Positions 1-4,702 of a stretch of DNA of 7,426 nucleotides are shown here, piece after piece; the stretch's first letter is position 1, and every line of letters begins with the position of its first letter. The stretch comes from Deltaproteobacteria bacterium (GTDB lineage: Bacteria > Desulfobacterota > Anaeroferrophillalia > Anaeroferrophillales > Tharpellaceae). Under the pieces are notes generated by a model. That model did not search any database, was not told where the DNA came from, and saw only the letters and a program-made list of their open reading frames with translations. The position numbers and the translations under genes were made by a program. Location of the stretch: contig DAOWIX010000191.1 in assembly GCA_030640695.1 (NCBI GenBank), positions 1-7,426 of the forward strand, in the 5' to 3' direction.

Positions 1-305
1 CGGCCCGGAACAAAATATTGATGAAGCTCGTCACTCAAACCATAAAGCAGGGTGAAGCTCAAAACCCAAATGAGGTGCTGGACGACATCTCGTTCTGGGT
101 TAAGGTAAACCAGAATCCGCATCAGGAGAAGACCAAAGCCCGTATACTCCAGAAGATGGGCGATTTTGTCGGGCACGACAAAAGGGCTCAAGCTGTCGGG
201 ATCACTCTGCGCCGACAGCCAAAAGATGAGCAGACAGTAAAGCAAAAACGGCACAACATAAACCAGCAGAAAGTGCTTTTGACGACACCTTTCAAGAACC
301 GGCAT
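1..305 (-). CDS. VanZ-family membrane protein, N-terminal part (cut by the window edge)
   Basis: The reverse strand encodes 101 complete codons from an ATG at 305-303, and the frame stays open to the window edge, so the C-terminus is missing. The protein has a short basic N-terminus, a hydrophobic segment at about residues 12-32, then AQSDPDS, the motif PDKIAH (45-50), LLEYTGFGLLL (51-61), a third hydrophobic stretch (about 78-90) and LSDELHQYFVPGR at the edge. The PDKxxH...EY...SDExHQ...PGR series is the VanZ-like family signature. These are small multi-pass inner-membrane proteins. The founding member is linked to teicoplanin resistance, but most relatives have no known function. The ATG shares its A with the miaB TGA stop (TGATG), which points to translational coupling and to a distal place in the surE-miaB operon. 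The family call is firm; any role in antibiotic resistance would be speculation. Confidence 0.88.
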   Translation of the reverse strand, partial: MPVLERCRQKHFLLVYVVPFLLYCLLIFWLSAQSDPDSLSPFVVPDKIAHLLEYTGFGLLLMRILVYLNPERDVVQHLIWVLSFTLLYGLSDELHQYFVPG

Positions 306-1633
306 CAGGCCACCACCTCACCCTTTAGAGAGTGCTTAAAGGCCTCAACTATCTTCACCCTGTAAATATCGCCAGCTACAACTTTAGTCGAAATTGAGAC
401 CGGAGCCGGAAAATTAACAATCCGGCTTTCCGGAGTTCGACCGCTCCACTCCCCTTCACCCCGCTTACTCGGACCGGTGACCAGAACTTCACTGACCTTA
501 CCGACCTGGGCCAAGAGAAGCGTCTGACTTATTTTATTCTGAAGAGCCTGACACCGTGCCAGACGATCGCGCTTCTCCTCATCAGGAATCATATCCTCAT
601 AGTCAGCCGCCCGAGTCCCGGGACGGGCTGAATATTTAAAGGAGTAGATCTGATCGTAGCCCACTTTTTCAAGCATCATCAAAGTTTGCTGAAAATCGGC
701 CTCACTCTCACCCGGAAACCCAACGATAATATCGGTGGTCAGAGCGACATCGGGCATGACCTGGCGCAACTTCTCCACATTTTCAAGATAGACTGCCGCC
801 GTATAACCCCGCCCCATGCGTTTCAAGACAGCATCACTGCCAGCCTGCAGGGGCAGATGCAGGGAGGGGCAGAGCTTGGGCAGAGTCGCAAAAGCTGAAA
901 TCAACTCGTCTGACATATCCTTGGGATGAGAGGTCGTAAAACGAATTCGCTCAATCCCCTCAACCTCATGAACCATGCCTAAAAGTTCTGCAAAACTGAT
1001 CTCACCCGGTGCCTTCAAGCCATAGGAGTTAACATTCTGCCCCAATAGCATCACCTCTTTAATACCGGCTTCAGCCAGCTTGCGAACCTCTTCAATAATC
1101 GCGCTGCTGGGCCGACTGTATTCACGACCTCGAACATAAGGCACGATACAGTAACTACAAAAGTTATCACAACCCTGCATGATCGTGACCATGGCGTTGA
1201 CCGCTTTAGGATCCGGCCTCGCCATCACCTCAAGACCGCCTGGACAGGCCAGAAAATCGGTAGAACTTGCGGGCTTTTGTGAACGCCGCACCCCAGCCAC
1301 CAACTGCGGCAGACTATCGAGCTGATGAGTACCGAAAACAATATCGAGACCGGGACAGCGCTCTAAAAGTTTCTTACCCCACTGCTGAGCGACGCAACCG
1401 CCAACCGCAATCACTAATTCGGGACGTTGCCTTTTCAAAGGAATATAGCGCCCTAAAGCACTAAAGAGTTTAAGCTCCGGTTTCTCCCGCACACTGCAGG
1501 TATTGATGATAATCAGATCAGCCGAGCGGCTATCACTGGTCGGCTGATAATCTTGATTCGCAAAAAGATGAACTATCTTTCCCGAATCACTGACATTCAT
1601 TTGACAGCCGTAGGTCTCTATATAAACTTTCAA
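305..1633 (-). CDS. miaB: tRNA-2-methylthio-N6-dimethylallyladenosine synthase MiaB
   Basis: MiaB is a cytoplasmic radical-SAM methylthiotransferase that turns i6A37 into ms2i6A37 in tRNAs reading UNN codons, which stabilises codon-anticodon pairing. Read from TTG at 1633 the protein has 442 residues, the usual family length. The N-terminal MTTase domain starts YIETYGCQMN and carries the three auxiliary-cluster cysteines C10, C46 (TCSVREKPE) and C80 (GGCVAQ). The radical-SAM domain has the CX3CX2C triad C155, C159 and C162 (CDNFCSYCIVPYVRGRE). Further family blocks are TTSHPKD, LHLPLQAGSD, RMGRGY, TDIIVGFPGE and FKYSARPGT. The last ~65 residues fit a TRAM RNA-binding domain. I prefer TTG 1633 because it forms a TTGA overlap with the surE stop, with GGGAG eight bases upstream; a longer frame can start at TTG 1648. 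YIETYGCQMN plus VFGTHQLDSLP favour MiaB over RimO or MtaB. Confidence 0.96.
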   Translation of the reverse strand: MKVYIETYGCQMNVSDSGKIVHLFANQDYQPTSDSRSADLIIINTCSVREKPELKLFSALGRYIPLKRQRPELVIAVGGCVAQQWGKKLLERCPGLDIVFGTHQLDSLPQLVAGVRRSQKPASSTDFLACPGGLEVMARPDPKAVNAMVTIMQGCDNFCSYCIVPYVRGREYSRPSSAIIEEVRKLAEAGIKEVMLLGQNVNSYGLKAPGEISFAELLGMVHEVEGIERIRFTTSHPKDMSDELISAFATLPKLCPSLHLPLQAGSDAVLKRMGRGYTAAVYLENVEKLRQVMPDVALTTDIIVGFPGESEADFQQTLMMLEKVGYDQIYSFKYSARPGTRAADYEDMIPDEEKRDRLARCQALQNKISQTLLLAQVGKVSEVLVTGPSKRGEGEWSGRTPESRIVNFPAPVSISTKVVAGDIYRVKIVEAFKHSLKGEVVA

Positions 1634-2385
1634 CAACTCCACTCCCAATTTCCCAGCGGCTCCAGAGCCCGGTGATTAGTTAAATCAAGCTGAATCGGGG
1701 TAATCGAAACAAAACCGTTGCGCACCAGAGTCGCATCAGAACCTTCGAGATCTTCACCCGGCATCACTTCGCCACCAATCCAATAGTAGTGCCGCCCCCG
1801 GGGGTCGACATTTTCCCGCACCACATCAGAGTAGGTGCGTTTCCCCTGCCGGGTAATACGAAAGCCAGCCAGTTTCTCCCAAGGCAGATCGGGCACATTA
1901 ACATTGAGCAGGGTATCAGGTGGAAGCCCGAGTTCAAGAACCTTTCCGGCCACCTCACGAGCCGCCCTTGAGGCCGTTGCAAAATGGTGTTCGCGAGCTA
2001 TATCAAGGGAGACGGCAAGAGCCGGAATCCCTAACAAAGTTGCCTCAAAAGCTGCCGCCACCGTCCCTGAATAGGTTATATCATCACCCAAATTACCGCC
2101 CCGATTGATTCCGGAAATGACCAGATCGGGTCGCCGAGCCCGCATAATATGGTTAATGCCGAGAAAAACACAATCGGTCGGGGTACCGTCAACCGCGTAA
2201 TGGTTAGGCGAACGCTCATCGATGCGTAAAGGGTGCTGCAGGGTCAAAGAGTGACCGCTGGCACTCTGCTCTCGATCAGGGGCAACTACCGTCAATTCAC
2301 CAAGCCCCAAAAGCCCTGCTTCAAGCTCTTTAATACCGACAGCATCAAAGCCATCGTCGTTACTAATCAGAATTTTCGTTCCCAT
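1630..2385 (-). CDS. surE: 5'/3'-nucleotidase (survival protein SurE)
   Basis: SurE is a cytoplasmic, metal-dependent phosphatase that hydrolyses 5'- and 3'-nucleoside monophosphates, and in some bacteria short polyphosphate. The protein has 251 residues from ATG 2385, the normal family size. The N-terminus ILISNDDGFDAVGI contains the metal-binding Asp pair (residues 10-11). It is followed by VVAPDREQSASGHSLTL (the Ser-rich metal/phosphate loop), YAVDGTPTDCVFLGI, and SGINRGGNLGDDITYSGTVAAA with the third metal-site Asn. The C-terminal extension around GKRTYSDVVRENVDPRGRHYYWIGG matches the family's oligomerisation region. The frame could be extended to a TTG at 2403 (six extra residues), but no ribosome binding site precedes it and homologues begin near MxILISNDDG. 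It is the first gene of a leftward operon and its stop overlaps the miaB start by four bases. Confidence 0.96.
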   Translation of the reverse strand: MGTKILISNDDGFDAVGIKELEAGLLGLGELTVVAPDREQSASGHSLTLQHPLRIDERSPNHYAVDGTPTDCVFLGINHIMRARRPDLVISGINRGGNLGDDITYSGTVAAAFEATLLGIPALAVSLDIAREHHFATASRAAREVAGKVLELGLPPDTLLNVNVPDLPWEKLAGFRITRQGKRTYSDVVRENVDPRGRHYYWIGGEVMPGEDLEGSDATLVRNGFVSITPIQLDLTNHRALEPLGNWEWSC

Positions 2386-2425
2386 ATTTCCAAGCCGGGA
2401 CAAACCGGAACCAACAAAAGGGTAC

Positions 2426-2554
2426 CTTGAAAAATTGCCTTTTTGTCCGATTACTGCGTTAGGCTCAAATTTTAATCCTCGGAATACTTAGTGTATGCCT
2501 GCGGTTAAAATCCTCGCCTGCCTTGTACTCGAACAAAAATTCTACTTTTTCAAG
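2426..2554. repeat. 129-base imperfect palindromic element
   Basis: The ends are perfect 9-base inverted repeats, CTTGAAAAA (2426-2434) and TTTTTCAAG (2546-2554). Further matching blocks share the same centre (base 2490): AGGC with GCCT, ATTTTAA with TTAAAAT, and the central ATAC (2484-2487) with GTAT (2493-2496). Between these, TTTTTGTCCGA matches the opposite arm's TTTTTGTTCGA with a one-base shift. About two thirds of the 64 arm positions pair when one-base shifts are allowed. Such a structure is typical of short non-autonomous mobile elements or extragenic palindromes spread by a transposase acting in trans. No target-site duplication is evident and no protein is encoded. Its identity as a dispersed family is inferred. 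Confidence 0.6.
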
Positions 2555-2593
2555 ACACCCAACAGTTAATAAAAAAATGCGTTAACTATTCAG

Positions 2594-2610
2594 CTAACCC
2601 GCAAGGTTAG
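2594..2610. other. Small perfect hairpin competing with the adjacent inverted repeat
   Basis: CTAACC (2594-2599) and GGTTAG (2605-2610) form a six-base-pair stem with the five-base loop CGCAA. The last four bases of the right arm (2607-2610, TTAG) are also the first four bases of the left arm of the 61-base inverted repeat, so in RNA the two structures cannot both form fully. No U-tract follows on either strand at terminator distance. Confidence 0.4.
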
Positions 2611-2667
2611 TGCCTTACAGAACATTTCCTAGTCTTAAAAACAAGAAAATGTTCTGTAAGGCACTAA
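2607..2667. repeat. 61-base inverted repeat with perfect 21-base arms
   Basis: The left arm 2607-2627 (beginning TTAGTGCCTTACAG, ending AACATTT) is the exact reverse complement of the right arm 2647-2667. They enclose a 19-base spacer, within which TCTT and AAGA can pair as well. The structure would form a very stable hairpin in RNA or a cruciform in DNA. Neither side is followed directly by a T-tract, so it is not a textbook intrinsic terminator. It lies about 155 bases upstream of the binding-protein gene. It could be a mobile palindromic element, a structured leader, or a small hairpin RNA; the sequence does not decide. Confidence 0.7.
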
Positions 2668-2716
2668 TAATCATTTAAAATTTCAGCGTCAAGCAAAAGT
2701 AACGGCATCTTCAAGG

Positions 2717-2745
2717 TTGCAATAGCGAACTGAACTGATTATAGA
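2717..2745 (+). promoter_or_regulatory. Candidate sigma70 promoter for the binding-protein gene
   Basis: TTGCAA (2717-2722) and TATAGA (2740-2745) are separated by exactly 17 bases, each matching four of six consensus positions. Transcription would start near 2752 and leave a leader of about 70 bases before the ATG at 2822. The match is modest and other starts are possible. Confidence 0.3.
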
Positions 2746-2821
2746 GGGACTTTGACTATTTTTTTTCTAATCCAACCGGCCTCACATCAACAAACCGGCA
2801 GAATCGACAAACGAGACCATC

Positions 2822-4039
2822 ATGCGCAAATCACGGCAAACCAGAACACTCTTCTTGGGACTTCTCGCACTTACCATCCTGGTGACCACAATTTTTCCAA
2901 ACCCAACTTTGGCCACCGAGTTCGAAGATAACCTTGAGAAGAGACCTCAGATCGCAATCCTGCTGCCCTTAAGCGGCCCATTTGCCGATCTCGGCAAAAC
3001 CTTACAGAAGGGTTTTGAGCTTGGCTTTACCCAAGCAAAAGAGAGCTTCCCGGATAGCCGTCAATTCAACATCAAATTTCTCGACAGCGAGGGTAATCCG
3101 GAAACCGCGCGCTCTCTGATCGCCCTTTTGAATAGTGAAGGCGAAACCTTAATCGCTGCTGGAACCCCATTAAACACTACGGCTTGGACCGCCAGTCAAG
3201 CCAGTGAAGAGAACGGCCTGCCCTATCTGATTGTCGGCGCTAACCAGGATAATCTGATCAACGATAAAAGCGTCTTCACCTTTCGCCTGACCCAAACCCG
3301 CTCCGCTAAAGAGACTATGCTCTCTGAATTTATCGATTCTCAAGAGCCCGCGATTCAGAGCATGGGCATCATCTATGGTGAAAGCGCCTGTGCCATACGC
3401 CAGGCCCGACGGCTCAGAAAGTTATGCGCAAACAAAAATATCGACCTCGCAATCTGGGAAGTCTACCGCACTAATGAACGTAATTTCTATGATCTTTTAA
3501 ATCTCATCAAGGAGCGTCAGCCGCAACTGCTCATTCTGGCCACAAGCCCTATCGCCAGTGACAAACTCTGGGGACAGGGTCAACGTCTCGAACTGATCCC
3601 GCCCATAACCATCACCACCCCAATCAATTGCGTACCGGGAACCGGCAAACCGACATCATCAAGCCAGCTTGACAAACAGATACTCTACGCAACCCCTTGG
3701 CTTACGCCAGCCAGTCAAGAAGATCTTCGACTCCCGGAAAACCACCTCCAGGCCCAGGGGGTTGCCGCCGCTGAGATCATCCTTGAAAGCCTTAATAGAA
3801 GCCTCGATCTGACCTCAGGAGAGATCGTCAAAGCCTTGGAGACAACCAACATGAGCACCGTCTACGGCCAGGTGAATTTTTCAGGCCCTGGCCTGGGGCA
3901 CCAGAACCCCCGGCCCTGGTATCTCTGCTCTTATGATGCAGAGGGCGCAAGCAGTGCCGTCTTCCCCCTGCCTCCAGACCAGGAGACGACAACTACGGAA
4001 TCAACTGACAAACCGCAAACCAACAAACCCGTCCAATAA
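2822..4039 (+). CDS. Periplasmic type-1 (LivJ-like) substrate-binding protein
   Basis: This is a 405-residue exported protein. The N-terminus has basic residues (MRKSRQTR), a hydrophobic core (about 9-25) and a plausible signal-peptidase I site after TLA (residue 31); there is no lipobox cysteine. Residues about 43-386 fit the periplasmic-binding-protein type-1 fold of the Leu/Ile/Val family. They open with IAILLPLSGPFADLGK, followed by the GFELGF helix and a first lobe ending in YLIVGAN. The hinge and second lobe include MGIIYGESAC and LLILATSP, and the end pattern YGQVNFSGPGLGHQNPRPWYL is typical of the C-terminal lobe. A Pro/Thr-rich tail closes the protein. Family members deliver amino acids or other small ligands to ABC importers, or act as ligand sensors. 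No permease or ATPase gene is visible, so the ligand is unknown. The ribosome binding site is weak (GAG near 2813). The stop is 12 bases before the arsenate reductase gene. Confidence 0.82.
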   Translation: MRKSRQTRTLFLGLLALTILVTTIFPNPTLATEFEDNLEKRPQIAILLPLSGPFADLGKTLQKGFELGFTQAKESFPDSRQFNIKFLDSEGNPETARSLIALLNSEGETLIAAGTPLNTTAWTASQASEENGLPYLIVGANQDNLINDKSVFTFRLTQTRSAKETMLSEFIDSQEPAIQSMGIIYGESACAIRQARRLRKLCANKNIDLAIWEVYRTNERNFYDLLNLIKERQPQLLILATSPIASDKLWGQGQRLELIPPITITTPINCVPGTGKPTSSSQLDKQILYATPWLTPASQEDLRLPENHLQAQGVAAAEIILESLNRSLDLTSGEIVKALETTNMSTVYGQVNFSGPGLGHQNPRPWYLCSYDAEGASSAVFPLPPDQETTTTESTDKPQTNKPVQ

Positions 4040-4051
4040 ACAGCCTGAACT

Positions 4052-4492
4052 ATGTCAAAAAAAATCAGTGTTCTCTTTTTATGCACCGGCAACTCCTGCC
4101 GCAGCCAGATGGCTGAAGCCTGGACCAGATTTCTGAAAAAAGATACCATAGAACCTTTCTCCGCCGGGATCACGGCTCACGGCCTTAACCCGGACGCAAT
4201 CACGGTAATGCAGGAACTCGGCCTTGATTGTTCCGATTGGCACAGCAAAACCCTGAAGGATATGCCACCGGGAATCACCTTTGATTACGTTATCACCCTT
4301 TGCGACAACGCCTCGCAAAGCTGCCCCTATTTCCCTGCCACAACAGCCATCATCCATAAAGGCTTTGACGATCCACCCAAACTTGCCTGCGAAGCCACCA
4401 ACGTCATTGAACGTCTGGCCCCCTATCGCCGAGTTCGAGATGAATTAAAAACCTTCATCCTCTCCCTGCCGAAAAACCTCCCCAAACAATAA
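4052..4492 (+). CDS. arsC: Arsenate reductase, thioredoxin-coupled (low-molecular-weight phosphatase fold)
   Basis: This is a 146-residue cytoplasmic protein of the Staphylococcus pI258-type ArsC family, which reduces arsenate to arsenite through a cysteine relay regenerated by thioredoxin. The phosphatase loop CTGNSCRS carries the nucleophile C11 and R17. The two relay cysteines C84 and C91 are in VITLCDNASQSCPYFP. The general-acid Asp lies in GFDDPP (about 105-106). SAGITAHGLNPDAI and the terminal YRRVRDELKTFI helix are also typical. The pair C84/C91 separates it from ordinary low-molecular-weight tyrosine phosphatases such as Wzb, which lack it. It starts 12 bases after the binding-protein stop without a strong ribosome binding site, which suggests co-transcription and possibly coupling. 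No arsR, acr3, arsB or arsA is visible nearby. Function by family is confident; use in arsenic resistance in this host is an inference. Confidence 0.92.
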   Translation: MSKKISVLFLCTGNSCRSQMAEAWTRFLKKDTIEPFSAGITAHGLNPDAITVMQELGLDCSDWHSKTLKDMPPGITFDYVITLCDNASQSCPYFPATTAIIHKGFDDPPKLACEATNVIERLAPYRRVRDELKTFILSLPKNLPKQ

Positions 4493-4590
4493 AGAGACCA
4501 CACACCTTACCCGATCTCCTGGTAATCATTGGAGAACACCATTATCGTTGCATTCTCACAGATCAGTCATGCTTATTTGCCAAGTGCCGA

Positions 4591-4620
4591 TCTCGGCTAC
4601 CGGCAGGGAGGGAGCTGAGA
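4591..4620. other. Hairpin and short palindrome upstream of the 4703 gene promoter
   Basis: TCTCGGCT (4591-4598) pairs with AGCTGAGA (4613-4620) over eight base pairs including one G-U, with a 14-base purine-rich loop. It overlaps the short palindrome GCCGATCTCGGC (4586-4597). A run of A follows on the plus strand, so it is not an intrinsic terminator in either direction. It ends 15 bases before the -35 box and could be an operator or nothing; the evidence is weak. Confidence 0.25.
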
Positions 4621-4635
4621 AAAAAAATGAAGAAT

Positions 4636-4664
4636 TTGCCGCAGATGTCTTGATATGTTATATT
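4636..4664 (+). promoter_or_regulatory. Sigma70-type promoter with extended -10
   Basis: TTGCCG (4636-4641) and TATATT (4659-4664) are spaced by 17 bases. The -10 is preceded by TG one base upstream (4656-4657), giving an extended -10. TATATT differs from TATAAT at one position. Transcription would start near 4671, leaving a leader of about 30 bases before the ATG at 4703. This is the best promoter match in the window and suggests that the 755-residue protein is transcribed independently of arsC. Confidence 0.6.
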
Positions 4665-4691
4665 GATGTTTTAACAACCACCTATTTCACT

Positions 4692-4697
4692 AGGGGG
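4692..4697 (+). promoter_or_regulatory. Strong ribosome binding site fixing the start at 4703
   Basis: AGGGGG followed by a five-base A-rich spacer precedes the ATG at 4703. It is the clearest Shine-Dalgarno sequence in the window and supports the chosen start, which also gives a proper signal peptide. Confidence 0.75.
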
Positions 4698-4702
4698 AAA
4701 AG

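Larger units (their letters stand above)
2386..2821. other. Divergent intergenic region between surE and the binding-protein gene
   Basis: This 436-base non-coding stretch lies between divergent genes and must hold the promoters of both. It contains a 129-base imperfect palindrome (2426-2554), an AT-rich stretch with a run of seven A near 2571-2577, a small hairpin (2594-2610), a 61-base inverted repeat (2607-2667), and a weak candidate rightward promoter (2717-2745). No frame in it has a recognisable protein. No clear sigma70-type promoter for surE is visible; the 129-base palindrome sits only 40 bases from the surE ATG, so the surE transcript must start within or beyond it. Confidence 0.75.

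Noticed and set aside
18..365. Plus-strand open frame of 115 codons at the left edge.
   Set aside because: It lies antisense to the VanZ-family gene and the end of miaB, whose reverse-strand motifs are clear; its translation has no recognisable features.
4052..4492. Low-molecular-weight protein tyrosine phosphatase instead of arsenate reductase.
   Set aside because: The CTGNSCRS loop together with the C84/C91 relay pair is the thioredoxin-type ArsC pattern and is lacking in tyrosine phosphatases.
4515..4535. Terminator after arsC (TCTCC...GGAGA).
   Set aside because: The stem has five base pairs with an eleven-base loop and no T-tract follows.
4540..4700. A riboswitch in the leader of the 4703 gene.
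   Set aside because: The predicted transcript leader is only about 30 bases, and the region shows no conserved core of c-di-GMP, cobalamin or other classes I can recognise.
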